Shown here: positions 32,883-41,337 of the stretch, piece after piece
Layout of the letters: each line of letters begins with the position of its first letter
How positions within the stretch are numbered: position 1 is the stretch's first letter
Source of the DNA: UBA830 sp038146925
GTDB lineage: Bacteria > Pseudomonadota > Alphaproteobacteria > MPNO01 > UBA830
Direction: 5' to 3'
Assembly (NCBI GenBank): GCA_038146925.1
Contig: JAYQSP010000008.1
Span: 124,001 to 188,000, forward strand
Length of the DNA stretch: 64,000 bases
Notes under the pieces: model-generated
Database searches by the model: none
Seen by the model: only the letters and a program-made list of their open reading frames with translations
What the model was told of the DNA's origin: nothing
Program-made: the position numbers and the translations under genes

Positions 32883-33872
32883 CTAGATATCCTTCTTCCC
32901 TGCATTTCCAGCCGGTTCGCCCGTTTCCGGTTCCGGCGCTTTGGCGACCGCTGTACGCCGCCCCGACGACACCAGCCACACGCCGGTGAAGATAACCGCG
33001 ATGCCGGCCACGTGGTAGGTCTGGATGGATTCGCCGAGCAGGATCACCGACAGGATTACACCGATGATCGGGATCAGATACTGCGTCATCCCGGCGACGC
33101 TGGCGCCGACCACGGGGACCGCCTTGTTCCATAGAAGATAGGAAATGAACGACGGAAAAATGACCGCGTAGGTGATGATGGCGATGTTGTCGAAGTTCTT
33201 GTCGAAGGATTTTCCGTGGACCAGATCGACGACGTAAAGCGGCGCCATCAGGATGACCGCGAAGATCGTCATCGACGTCAGAAAGGCGAGTTCGCCCATC
33301 TCCGGCGGTTTCCAGCGCAGCATCACCGTGTAAACCGCCCAGGAAAAAAATCCGACCAGCACCATGACGTCGCCGATATTGATCGAAAAATCTGCAAGTA
33401 CGGCGATATCGGCGCGCAGAACGATCAGAATCGTCCCGAAGAATCCCAGCAGAACGCCCACCGATTGCTTGCGGGTGATGGTCTCGCCGGTCATCAGAAA
33501 TGCCGTGCCCACGATCCAGAGCGTGCCGGAGGCGTTCATCAGCGAGGCGTTGACGGCGACGGTAAACTGCAGGCCGACGTAATAGGGAACGGTGAACCCG
33601 ACAACGCCGAAGAACCCGAACGCGACCAGCAGTTTCCAGTGGCGCAGGACCAGGTGGCGCTGTTGCCATGTTTCCCTGCCGCCGATCGCTAAAAAACAGA
33701 GCGCCACGAAAAACCAGCGGATAAAGGACAGCGAGAACGGCGGCACGTTGCCGGAGGCCATGCGTCCCGCCACCGAACTGCCCGCCCAGGAAAACGCGCC
33801 GATCACCAGAAAGACGAACGCAACCCAGTATGGAATCGTGCTTTTTACGTTTGAACTGTTGTCGTCGGCCAC
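32883..33872 (-). CDS. EamA/DMT family transporter
   Basis: 329 residues with a GTG start at 33872, chosen because AGGGGGA lies seven bases upstream and the first helix (YWVAFVFLVIGAFSWAGSSV) begins just after. Ten membrane helices in two EamA repeats; the family sequence SFIRWFFVALCFL is in the first repeat and SYLLWNKAVPVVGAS in the second. A polar tail (PEPETGEPAGNAGKKD) ends the protein. Probably a metabolite exporter, substrate unknown. First gene of an operon with the FAD hydroxylase. Confidence 0.9.
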   Translation of the reverse strand: MADDNSSNVKSTIPYWVAFVFLVIGAFSWAGSSVAGRMASGNVPPFSLSFIRWFFVALCFLAIGGRETWQQRHLVLRHWKLLVAFGFFGVVGFTVPYYVGLQFTVAVNASLMNASGTLWIVGTAFLMTGETITRKQSVGVLLGFFGTILIVLRADIAVLADFSINIGDVMVLVGFFSWAVYTVMLRWKPPEMGELAFLTSMTIFAVILMAPLYVVDLVHGKSFDKNFDNIAIITYAVIFPSFISYLLWNKAVPVVGASVAGMTQYLIPIIGVILSVILLGESIQTYHVAGIAVIFTGVWLVSSGRRTAVAKAPEPETGEPAGNAGKKDI

Positions 33873-33990
33873 CGGGTCCCCCTGCAGCCGGCAGCGTAAA
33901 GCGCGGACGGCATCCGCACAATGCGGACAGGCACGTCTACCGGCATCTGTCTTGACACTCGGGGCGTCGCGTCTCACGTTCCGCCCGGTG

Positions 33991-35043
33991 ATGCGCAACA
34001 CTGAATCCTGGGACGCTGGCGGCGCCGATTTTGCCCTACTGCACCGCGCCCTGGCCGAGATCCCGCGATATGCGGACGTAACGCCCGGCGACCTGCATCC
34101 GATGCGCGTGAAGGGGCTGCATCATGCGCATGTGTTGATTGGCGGGACGGACGCGATCCTCCGTATACCGCGGCTTAGCTCATTCGGATTTGCGCCTGCG
34201 GACAATCTTGTCTACCAGGCCGCCTGCTTCGACCGCGCGGCGCCCAGCCGTCATGTGCCTGCGCTGCTCGGGATATTGCCGCCTCAGGCCGGCATTCCCT
34301 GGGGAGCCCTGATTGTCTCCAGGGTGGATGGCGGTACGCCGCCGGTCCCGGCGGGGATGGGGGCGATCGCGCAGGCGCTGGCTGCTTTGCATGGGCTGCG
34401 GGTTCCATCCCAGCATGCCCGGCCGCCGCTGCCGTCGCATGCCGACCCGGTCGCGGCCACGCTCGAGGTGATAGAGGCCCAGGCGGCGTTTCTCGACGAT
34501 GCCGGATTGGCGCCTGCGGCCCGCCGCCAAATCGATGACGAACTGGATCATGCGCGGCGGTTCGCTTCGGACGCCGCCGGACAGGACATGCCGATTACGC
34601 TCGCCGGAACCGATACCCATCCGGGAAATTTCATGATGCAGCCTGACGGCAAGGCTGTTTTCGTCGATCTCGAAAAGATGCTCTACGGCTCGCCGGCCAT
34701 CGATCTGGCGCATGCGACGGTCTACACGTCGACGATGTGGGACGCCGACGTGGCGACGGCCCTTTCCCGGGAAGACGTGGCGGCTTTTTACGATGCCTAT
34801 TTCGAGGCGGTTCCCGAACCGTTGGGAAACCGCATCCGCCCCTGGTGCGGTCCTCTACGCCGGTTTACGTGGCTCCGAACGACTACGTGGTGCGCGAAAC
34901 TGCGGGTGCTGTCGCGTAACGGCGCCGCATGGTCGGGCGCGCAGCGCGATCCCGAATACATGGCGGCGGTGCGGCAGCGCGTCGACGATTACTTCGACCC
35001 GGAGACGATCTCACGTATTCGGGCGGGATTCGAAGATAACTAG
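33991..35043 (+). CDS. Aminoglycoside phosphotransferase/choline kinase-fold protein
   Basis: 350 residues from the ATG at 33991, divergent from the EamA gene. The kinase-like fold is indicated by the Brenner-type motif GTDTHPGNFMM (catalytic Asp and Asn) followed by VFVDLEKMLYGSPAIDLAH, the DxE/D metal-binding part. The N-terminal lobe has HHAHVLIGG and an ILRIP strand with Arg where the ATP-binding Lys usually lies, which makes activity uncertain. It may phosphorylate a small molecule; no substrate is evident. It is convergent with the OsmC gene, with a 2-bp gap. Confidence 0.8.
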   Translation: MRNTESWDAGGADFALLHRALAEIPRYADVTPGDLHPMRVKGLHHAHVLIGGTDAILRIPRLSSFGFAPADNLVYQAACFDRAAPSRHVPALLGILPPQAGIPWGALIVSRVDGGTPPVPAGMGAIAQALAALHGLRVPSQHARPPLPSHADPVAATLEVIEAQAAFLDDAGLAPAARRQIDDELDHARRFASDAAGQDMPITLAGTDTHPGNFMMQPDGKAVFVDLEKMLYGSPAIDLAHATVYTSTMWDADVATALSREDVAAFYDAYFEAVPEPLGNRIRPWCGPLRRFTWLRTTTWCAKLRVLSRNGAAWSGAQRDPEYMAAVRQRVDDYFDPETISRIRAGFEDN

Positions 35044-35045
35044 AT

Positions 35046-35501
35046 TTAGTCCAGTTTCCAGCTCTGGCGGAATTTCGTTCCGCATTCGATCATCAGCCGG
35101 GATACCGGGCACTGCATCAGCACGTCGCGGCGCAGCGCCGCGAGCTTGCGGGTCGATCCGTCGCTTCTGCCCGTCAGCGAAACGCGGACCAGCGGAAACG
35201 GGATAGCGACATCTTCGCCCCAAGTGACCGCGCGGCGGTCGAAATCGGCGTCTATGAATATCTCCACCCCATGCAATTCGATGCCACGTTCATTCGCCAG
35301 GCGGTTGACCTGAATGTTAAGGCATCCGGCCAATGAGGCCAGCATCGTCTCCGGCGGATTGGGGGCGGTATCGGTGCCGCCCCGTTCCGTCGCATCGTCG
35401 ATCTTCAGTCTGTGATTGCGGATCCGGACGTGCGTACGCTTCCGCGTTTCGAACCGCGCCGACGCCGTCAGCCGGGAGATAACGGGTTTGTCGGCGGGCA
35501 T
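35046..35501 (-). CDS. OsmC/Ohr family protein
   Basis: 151 residues. The two redox cysteines of the OsmC fold, Cys60 (LASLAGCLNI) and Cys131 (MQCPVSRL), are present, with the preceding NPPETMLASLAG loop typical of the YhfA/OsmC branch. Family members reduce organic hydroperoxides through a cysteine pair. It lies 3 bp after the crotonase gene upstream, so the two are co-transcribed. A role in peroxide protection is inferred from family knowledge. Confidence 0.88.
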   Translation of the reverse strand: MPADKPVISRLTASARFETRKRTHVRIRNHRLKIDDATERGGTDTAPNPPETMLASLAGCLNIQVNRLANERGIELHGVEIFIDADFDRRAVTWGEDVAIPFPLVRVSLTGRSDGSTRKLAALRRDVLMQCPVSRLMIECGTKFRQSWKLD

Positions 35502-35504
35502 GGG

Positions 35505-36284
35505 TCAGCGCCCCTGAAATTCCACCTTCTTCTTGGCCATGAACGATGTCCAGGCGTTGCGATAATCCTCCGTATCGCCGTAGGAAGCGGCGCGGGCGTA
35601 TTGTTCTTCCGTTTCGTCGCCTACCATGCGGACTTTGCGGATCGCCTGTCTGTTGAAGCGGTGGGCCAACGGTGCTCCCGCAGAGATGCGCTCCACCGTC
35701 GCGGCGATTTCTTCATCGAGGCCGCCTTCCGGCGCGATGCGCGTGATCAGGCCGCGCTGCAGAGCTTCGTCAGTGTCCATGAACCGGCCTTCGAGCACGA
35801 GTTCGAGCGCCGCCGCCCGGCCGATGGCATTCACCAGCGTATCGGCCAGCGCAGGGTCGAGGAAGATGCCCATGTTCTTGACCGGCAGCCCGAAGGTCGA
35901 TCCCGGCGCGGCCACGCGGATATCGCAGGCGAGTGCGATCTCGAGCCCGCCGCCCAGACAAAAACCTTCGATGCGGGCGACGGTCGGGTGCAGGCAGCCC
36001 TCGATCGCGTGTACGGCGGCGATGGTGATGTCGTTGTACGCCCGAACTTTTTCCGCGTCCGTGCGCAGCGTTTCGAATTCTGAGATATCGTTCCCGGACC
36101 CAAATGCCTTGCCGCCCGCACCGGCGACAACCACGCAGCGGAGACTGGTATCTTCCGATAGCTCGCCGAAAATTTCCCCCAGCCGCTGCCAGGAATCCCG
36201 GTCCATCGCGTTTCGTCGTTCCGGTCGGTTGATGGTGACGGTGGCCACGACGCCGTCGCGTGCGCAAAGAATGGAATCGGTCAT
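35505..36284 (-). CDS. Enoyl-CoA hydratase/isomerase (crotonase) family protein
   Basis: 259 residues. The oxyanion-hole segments GKAFGSGNDISEF and FCLGGGLEIALACDIRVAAP are standard for the crotonase fold. The usual first catalytic Glu, in the P-E-x-x-x-G context after 'tFglP', is replaced by Val (STFGLPVKNMGIFLDPALAD), while the second Glu position (AALELVLEG) is kept. It may therefore be an isomerase or another crotonase activity rather than a true hydratase. It heads an operon with OsmC. Confidence 0.87.
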   Translation of the reverse strand: MTDSILCARDGVVATVTINRPERRNAMDRDSWQRLGEIFGELSEDTSLRCVVVAGAGGKAFGSGNDISEFETLRTDAEKVRAYNDITIAAVHAIEGCLHPTVARIEGFCLGGGLEIALACDIRVAAPGSTFGLPVKNMGIFLDPALADTLVNAIGRAAALELVLEGRFMDTDEALQRGLITRIAPEGGLDEEIAATVERISAGAPLAHRFNRQAIRKVRMVGDETEEQYARAASYGDTEDYRNAWTSFMAKKKVEFQGR

Positions 36285-36424
36285 CGGACTTTCGCAAACT
36301 GTTACGGGTGAACGTTTCTAACACAGGTGGTCGGCCTTTGTATGTGTCGGAAAATTTTACGGACCGACAAAATGCAACGACCTGAAATCGGGTAATCCAT
36401 TGAAAAACAGGCAAAAAGAAAAGG

Positions 36425-36440
36425 TGGCATGATAATTGCA
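36425..36440 (+). promoter_or_regulatory. Sigma-54 type (-24/-12) promoter
   Basis: TGGCATGATAATTGCA fits the RpoN consensus TGGCACG-N4-TTGCA with one mismatch (C to T at position 6); the GG and GC pairs are exactly 12 bp apart. Transcription would start near 36451, about 30 bp upstream of the 50-codon ORF at 36482. Sigma-54 promoters need an activator bound upstream; no clear activator site was found. Confidence 0.6.
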
Positions 36441-36481
36441 TCGGTAGAGAGCAGTAGGTTTAGTCGTGAAGGGGGATCGAT

Positions 36482-36634
36482 ATGTTCCGCAGAAAGCCCA
36501 AGAGCAGAATTTCCAGACGCCGGGTCCAGACCGGCGATTCCGCGACGGCGGTGATGAGCCGCGGGTTCGCGACGATCGCAATTTGCGCCGGAGCGGGCAT
36601 GTGGGGCTACGCAATGATCAACCTGGCGAGCTGA
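36482..36634 (+). CDS. Small membrane protein, 50 residues
   Basis: A 51-codon frame starting MFRRKPKSRISRRRVQTGDS and ending with a hydrophobic helix (GFATIAICAGAGMWGYAMIN). The ATG follows a strong GGGGGA ribosome site by six bases. The very basic N-terminus should stay in the cytoplasm, with one membrane span. It is unlike any family I recognise. It lies alone between the crotonase and cupredoxin-like genes, directly downstream of a sigma-54-type promoter and upstream of a weak terminator-like hairpin, so it appears to be a separate transcription unit. Confidence 0.6.
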   Translation: MFRRKPKSRISRRRVQTGDSATAVMSRGFATIAICAGAGMWGYAMINLAS

Positions 36635-36667
36635 CCGGGTAATTTCCTGTCTTTTCGGAAATGTTTT

Positions 36668-36696
36668 ACGGCGCTTGCCCCCCGGGTGGGCGCCGT
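36668..36696 (+). terminator. Terminator-like hairpin after the small membrane protein
   Basis: ACGGCGC (36668-36674) pairs with GCGCCGT (36690-36696) around a C/G-rich loop and is followed by an interrupted T-rich stretch (TTGCGTTTGCGTTC). The T tract is poor, so termination here is uncertain. Confidence 0.3.
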
Positions 36697-36791
36697 TTGC
36701 GTTTGCGTTCACGCGTAGTTGATTTGTGCTCAAGACGTATCGACAGCACATCTCCGGCAGCGAAGGAGCTAGATAAAGGCAGACACACGAT

Positions 36792-37271
36792 ATGAACCGA
36801 TCCCGCATATACGGCATTGCCGTTGCCGCCGCTGCAATGGCAGGTATCGCCGGACTCCCCCAGGCCAACGCCGCGACCGTCATCAACCTTACCCAGGTCG
36901 GATGCCAGTTTATCGAAAGCGAAAACGGCACCAATCACGGCTATGCGCCGAAGAGCAAGTCCGACTGCGTCGCTATCAACGGCAAAACCGCCGACAAGCG
37001 GCTCAAGGCCGCCAGGACGCTGGAACTCAAACCCGGCGACTATACGTTCCGGGTGGTGAACAAGAACGTGCCCTACGAGCTCGGCTTCTGGCTGCGCTCA
37101 AAAGGCTACGACTGGCGTAACGCGCTGCACAAGGTGTCGAAGACCAGCGTGTCGGGCGGCGGGCTGACCCAGGGCAAAACCAAGGATTACAAGGTGACGC
37201 TCAAGCCCGGCGAATACGTCTATTCCTGCCCGCTGAACACCACGCCGGATTACAGGTTGGTGGTCAAATAG
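36792..37271 (+). CDS. Secreted cupredoxin-like protein lacking a copper site
   Basis: 159 residues. A signal peptide ends near PQANAA; the mature part has Cys residues in VGCQFIESE and SDCVAING and a C-terminal strand pair ending GEYVYSCPLNTTPDYRLVVK. The last segment and the LKPGDYTFRVVNKNVPYELG stretch resemble a cupredoxin beta-sandwich. The usual Cys-x(2-4)-His-x(2-4)-Met copper loop is absent (CPLNTTPDY instead), so metal binding is doubtful. It may be a periplasmic structural or binding protein. The 3' end overlaps the convergent dehydrogenase gene by 8 bp. Confidence 0.75.
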   Translation: MNRSRIYGIAVAAAAMAGIAGLPQANAATVINLTQVGCQFIESENGTNHGYAPKSKSDCVAINGKTADKRLKAARTLELKPGDYTFRVVNKNVPYELGFWLRSKGYDWRNALHKVSKTSVSGGGLTQGKTKDYKVTLKPGEYVYSCPLNTTPDYRLVVK

Positions 37272-38334
37272 CGGCTGCCAGGTTGGAGATAAGCTCTTCC
37301 ATGTCGGCGGCGGCGTTGTGCCGTCCCGCCACCGCGGAGTGGGGCGTCAGCAGCGCCTTAGGGTAATTTTTCAACGGTTCGTCGGGCGGCGACGGCTCTT
37401 CGTAGTGCACGTCGAGCGCTATCCCGCCAAGTCGGTCGCTCTCCAGTACGTTCATCAGCGCGCCGCGGTCGATGATCGCGGCGCGCGAAATGTTCACCAA
37501 ATAGGCGCCATCCTTCATTCGGGCGAATGCGCCGGCATCGATCAGCGCTTCGGTCGATTTGTTGCTCGGCAGATGAATGCTGACATAGTCGGACCGGGCG
37601 AGCAGGTCTTCGAAGCTGCAATAGGTCGCGCCGAGGGGTTTTTCGATGTCTTCCGGCAACCGGTTGCGCTGGTGATAAAGCACGTTCGCACCGAACGCAT
37701 GAGCCCGCGAGGCGACTTCGCGGCCGATTTCCCCCAGACCCAGACAGCCGACGGTCGCGCCGTACAGCGTCCCCAGCCCGTCGACGCGTCCCCAGTTGGC
37801 AGCCGCCGCATGGCGACGGTCGTGCATGCGCGCCGGAAACCCGGCCTCGTGCAGGCTGGCTTCGTCGATCCGGCCGTTGAGCAGCGACAGTTTCTTCGCC
37901 ATTGCCAGCATCATGGCGAAAGCGTGCTCCGCGACCGCCACATTGACGCGCCGCCGCAGCGTATGGACTTTCACGCCACGCGCGGCGCAGGCGTCGAGAT
38001 CGATATTGCGGGTGTCGGTGCCGAAGTTCTGGACGACTTTCAGTTTCGGCGCGGCGTCCAGTTCCGCTTCGCCGATCGTCAGGCTTTCGCAGATAATTCC
38101 GTCCGCATCGCCAACCGCATTTAAAAGCGCGTCCTGGTCGGCAACCATCTCGAAGTCCGCCGGATACAGTTCGGGCACCGTGCGGCGCACGCGGCCGACC
38201 CAGCCGTCGAAATCGGGGATATCGACGCGATAATAATCCGCGAAGGCCGCATAACGTTCCGGATCCGTCTTGGGGTCCAGAATTACCTGCGCAGTACGAA
38301 TGATAACGTCGTCCTGCGCCACGATCTTAGGCAT
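37264..38334 (-). CDS. D-isomer-specific 2-hydroxyacid dehydrogenase
   Basis: 356 residues. The NAD-binding Rossmann motif GCLGLGEIG, the substrate-binding Arg in VNISRAAIIDR, the Glu in the following acidic segment (HYEEP) and the catalytic His in LTPHSAV make up the family's active site. The N-terminal part (about 100 residues) is the usual catalytic-domain half, with a longer than average opening. It oxidises or reduces a 2-hydroxy or 2-keto acid. The gene lies 11 bp after nadK and is probably co-transcribed with it. Confidence 0.9.
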   Translation of the reverse strand: MPKIVAQDDVIIRTAQVILDPKTDPERYAAFADYYRVDIPDFDGWVGRVRRTVPELYPADFEMVADQDALLNAVGDADGIICESLTIGEAELDAAPKLKVVQNFGTDTRNIDLDACAARGVKVHTLRRRVNVAVAEHAFAMMLAMAKKLSLLNGRIDEASLHEAGFPARMHDRRHAAAANWGRVDGLGTLYGATVGCLGLGEIGREVASRAHAFGANVLYHQRNRLPEDIEKPLGATYCSFEDLLARSDYVSIHLPSNKSTEALIDAGAFARMKDGAYLVNISRAAIIDRGALMNVLESDRLGGIALDVHYEEPSPPDEPLKNYPKALLTPHSAVAGRHNAAADMEELISNLAAAI

Positions 38335-38345
38335 GCGGCGCTCCG

Positions 38346-39113
38346 TCAGGGAATGAATTGTTCGTTCAGTATCCGGTCTTCGAGATTGTGATCCGGGTCG
38401 AACAGCAGAGAAAACGATTTATCCCGGGACACGCGGACCGTCACCCGTTTTACATCGCGGACTTCGGTATAATCGCCGACCGTACTCACCGGGCGCTTGC
38501 GCGGTTCCAGGACTTCTATCGAGATCGACACCGTCGCCGGGAGCAGCGCGCCTCGCCAGCGACGCGGCCGGAAGGCGCTGATCGGCGTCAGTGCCAGCAG
38601 GTTCGCATCCAGCGGGATGATGGGACCGTGTGCCGACAGGTTGTAGGCGGTGCTGCCTGCCGGCGCGGCGACCAGAACGCCGTCGCAGATCAGTTCCGGC
38701 ATGCGAACCTTGCGGTCGATCTTTATCCGCAACTTGGCCGCCTGTCGGGTCTGACGCAGCAGTGAAATTTCGTTGATCGCCACCGAGGTCGTTTTCTCGC
38801 CGTGTATGTCCTGAACGGTCATTTCCAGCGGGCGTAGCTCGACGGTCTCAGCGGCGGCAATGCGCGTGGCCAGATTTGCCGGACTATATTCGTTCATCAG
38901 GAAGCCGACCGTTCCCCGGTTCATGCCGTAGATCGGGACGTCCCGCTCGAGCCAGGCATGCAGCGTTTCCAGCATGTGCCCGTCGCCACCCAGCGCGACG
39001 ATCACGTCCGCTTCTTCGGGCGCGACGTGGTCGTATTTCGATTTCAGCACTTTAACCGCCTTGCGTGCGGACTCTGACGCTGCGGCGACAAAGGCGATTT
39101 TCTGTTCGGTCAT
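38346..39113 (-). CDS. nadK: NAD kinase
   Basis: 255 residues. The ATP/NAD-kinase signature GGDGHMLETLH appears at about residue 43, followed by YGMNRGTVGFLMNEY, VAINEISLLRQTRQAAKLRI and VAAPAGSTAYNLSAHGPIIP, which together are diagnostic. The product phosphorylates NAD to NADP in the cytoplasm. The length is typical of alphaproteobacterial enzymes. It precedes the hydroxyacid dehydrogenase gene by 11 bp; both read on the minus strand. Confidence 0.95.
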   Translation of the reverse strand: MTEQKIAFVAAASESARKAVKVLKSKYDHVAPEEADVIVALGGDGHMLETLHAWLERDVPIYGMNRGTVGFLMNEYSPANLATRIAAAETVELRPLEMTVQDIHGEKTTSVAINEISLLRQTRQAAKLRIKIDRKVRMPELICDGVLVAAPAGSTAYNLSAHGPIIPLDANLLALTPISAFRPRRWRGALLPATVSISIEVLEPRKRPVSTVGDYTEVRDVKRVTVRVSRDKSFSLLFDPDHNLEDRILNEQFIP

Positions 39114-39189
39114 CGGGAAATCCCGTTTGGGTGGTCTGGGCGGAGTATATCGTGCGTCGCGCCGGGCGCCAGTGGCACCGCCCGGCGTC

Positions 39190-41259
39190 TCATCTGGCGC
39201 CGGCTGCGCGGAGAAGCGCGACGATATCGGCGTGCCCCTCGCGGGACGCGTATCCCAGCGCGTTCGAACCCGCGCGGTCCGTTACATCAACCCGGGCGCC
39301 GGCGGCGATCAGCGATTCGACCACATCCCGGTGTCCGTTCCAGGCCGCGCGCATCAGCGCTGTGCGCCCGGCGCGGTCTCGGAGGTTCGGGTTCGCGCCG
39401 TTGTCCAGCAGGCCCCTGGCCGCCCGCGCATGTCCGTTGATGGCGGCCCAGATCAGGGGGGTCGCGCCGGCGTCGTCGGTCAGTTCCGTGTCCGCGCCAC
39501 GGCGCAGCAGTAAACGGATGATCTGTTCGCGCCCGCGCCAGGCGGCGTTGATGACGGTGCTGCGTCCTTCCTCGCCGGCGCTGTCGGCATCGGCGCCGCG
39601 CGCCAGAAGCGACAACACGGCCCGAATATCGCCGTTTTGCGCCGCGTCCTGCAGGTCCTTGTTCAGAGAATCGAGGTTCGTCGTGCCAGCTGCGCTTTCG
39701 GAAAGATCGGAGATCAGGGTGCCCCAACGGGACCGCAGACGCTTGGCGGTGACGTGTTCACGGGGATTCAGCTGAGGCTGGACGAGCTCCGCTCCCACCT
39801 TGGCACCCTCGCTGCCCCGATCCGATGCCAGCGACCACCAGAAGGCGGTTTCGGCCAGGTCGCGCGGCAACCCGACCCCGATGAACCGCATAAGTCCGAG
39901 CAGGGTCTGCGCCGGCACGTGGCCCTGTTCCGCAGCCCGGGTCAGCCATTTTCGGGCTTCGGCCACGTCTTTGTTCATGTCCTCTCCGCGCAACAGCTTG
40001 CCAGCCAGATTGTACTGGGCAGCCGGAAAGCCCTGCTGTGCCGACGTTTCGAGGCGTGCGATCGATTTCTCGCGGGCTTCTTTCGGTGCGGTGATTTCCG
40101 GTTTCGCCGGTTCAATCGTTTTCAGCAGTCTGCGATCCGCCGCGAAAATTTTCAGCACCAGTTCGCGGTTTTTTCCCGAAACGGACTGAACGAATTCGTT
40201 CAGAGTGTCGGGCTGCTGTCTTTTGTCCGCCTGTACCGGGGCTCTCGATTCTTCCTCGTCCGACTTTGCGTTTTCGGAGGGCTTCGCCGGAACTTCACGT
40301 TCAGGGCTTTCCGACGGGGGCGACTGCACCGGCGGTTGGTCGGCTTCCCGCTCCACCCGACGCCGGGCCGCTTCCGTCTCCACGGGGCGGATTTCCGTCG
40401 ACGGAGTCCGGGCTGGCACGGCCTGCTCGGGCGATGCGGATGCGGGCCTGGAAGCTGTCGCTTCCTCGCCCGGGGGCGGGTCGCTGTCCGTCCGGTTCGT
40501 CTCCGGCTCCGCCGCCTTCTGCGCGGATCGCGGCGCCCTATCCCGAGCAGCGTCTCCGACCTTCGGCGATTGCGCCGACTGGACCGCCCGGTCCGGCTCG
40601 GCATCCCGGGGTTCGCGCGCTTCCTGCGCGACCTCAACCGGCTTCGTTTCCGAAGTCTGTTTGGTCTCCGGCGTCGTGTCTTCGCGTTCGCGGGTTTCCG
40701 GCGGCGCCGGCGTCCGGTCCGCCGCTTCGGAGTCTGCCCTTTTTTCCGATTCGGTCGATGCCGCAGCGGGCTGGGTCTCCTCCGAGATGGCCGGGTTCGG
40801 GCGTTTCTGCTGTTTTCGAAGCTCGCTCGCGCGCTGTCTCTTGCTTTGTTCGATGTTTTGCCGGTTCAGCTGGCCTTCCGGTATTCTGGTTTTCCGTGAA
40901 CTGCCGGCGGTTGTTTCTTTATCGGGCAGACGTCTGTCGCTGGCCGATGCCGCATTCGGAGGTGCCCCGGCGTCGGAGTCCTGTGCATCGGCGGGCGGTT
41001 CCTTCCCGATCGCCAGCGGCGCAAGTTTGCCGGACGTGGCATCCTCTGCCGGCCTTTCCAGGCTATCCGGCGTGACGACATCAAGCAGCCGGTCAACCTC
41101 TTCGGCGGTGACAACTTCGACGGTGACCGGCAACTCGGTTTCCGTGGAGACGAATTTCTTGCGGTCGAAGATGTCGGGTATCGCCGGCAGACCGAAGATC
41201 AGGCCGAAAAAGATACCGCCATGCAGCAGAAACGACAGCGTCGATCCGCGCCACATCAT
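39190..41259 (-). CDS. TolA-like membrane-anchored protein with Sel1 and ankyrin repeats
   Basis: 689 residues in an unusual order. A short N-terminus with one membrane helix (FLLHGGIFFGLIFGLPAIP) resembles TolA/TonB anchors (MMWRGSTLSFLLHGGIF, VTVEVVTAEEVDRLL). Then come about 330 residues of low-complexity, charged, proline-rich sequence (REREDTTPETKQTSETKPVE). Around residues 400-500 lie Sel1 repeats (NLAGKLLRGEDMNKDVAEAR, LLGLMRFIGVGLPRDLAETA). The last 150 residues are four to five ankyrin repeats (DAGATPLIWAAINGHARAAR). It probably spans the periplasm and binds partners with its repeat domains; no enzyme is visible. No neighbour points to a pathway. Confidence 0.85.
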   Translation of the reverse strand: MMWRGSTLSFLLHGGIFFGLIFGLPAIPDIFDRKKFVSTETELPVTVEVVTAEEVDRLLDVVTPDSLERPAEDATSGKLAPLAIGKEPPADAQDSDAGAPPNAASASDRRLPDKETTAGSSRKTRIPEGQLNRQNIEQSKRQRASELRKQQKRPNPAISEETQPAAASTESEKRADSEAADRTPAPPETREREDTTPETKQTSETKPVEVAQEAREPRDAEPDRAVQSAQSPKVGDAARDRAPRSAQKAAEPETNRTDSDPPPGEEATASRPASASPEQAVPARTPSTEIRPVETEAARRRVEREADQPPVQSPPSESPEREVPAKPSENAKSDEEESRAPVQADKRQQPDTLNEFVQSVSGKNRELVLKIFAADRRLLKTIEPAKPEITAPKEAREKSIARLETSAQQGFPAAQYNLAGKLLRGEDMNKDVAEARKWLTRAAEQGHVPAQTLLGLMRFIGVGLPRDLAETAFWWSLASDRGSEGAKVGAELVQPQLNPREHVTAKRLRSRWGTLISDLSESAAGTTNLDSLNKDLQDAAQNGDIRAVLSLLARGADADSAGEEGRSTVINAAWRGREQIIRLLLRRGADTELTDDAGATPLIWAAINGHARAARGLLDNGANPNLRDRAGRTALMRAAWNGHRDVVESLIAAGARVDVTDRAGSNALGYASREGHADIVALLRAAGAR

Positions 41260-41337
41260 GGCGACAGAATCCGTGTCCGGAATCCAATGGTCCGGCAGGT
41301 GCCGGGACCGTCGCGACCGGCAGATAATCGGGGTTGT

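Noticed and set aside
36400..36436. TTGAAA and GATAAT as a sigma-70 promoter for the small membrane ORF
   Set aside because: The spacer is 25 bp, too long; the sigma-54 reading of the same region fits with exact spacing.
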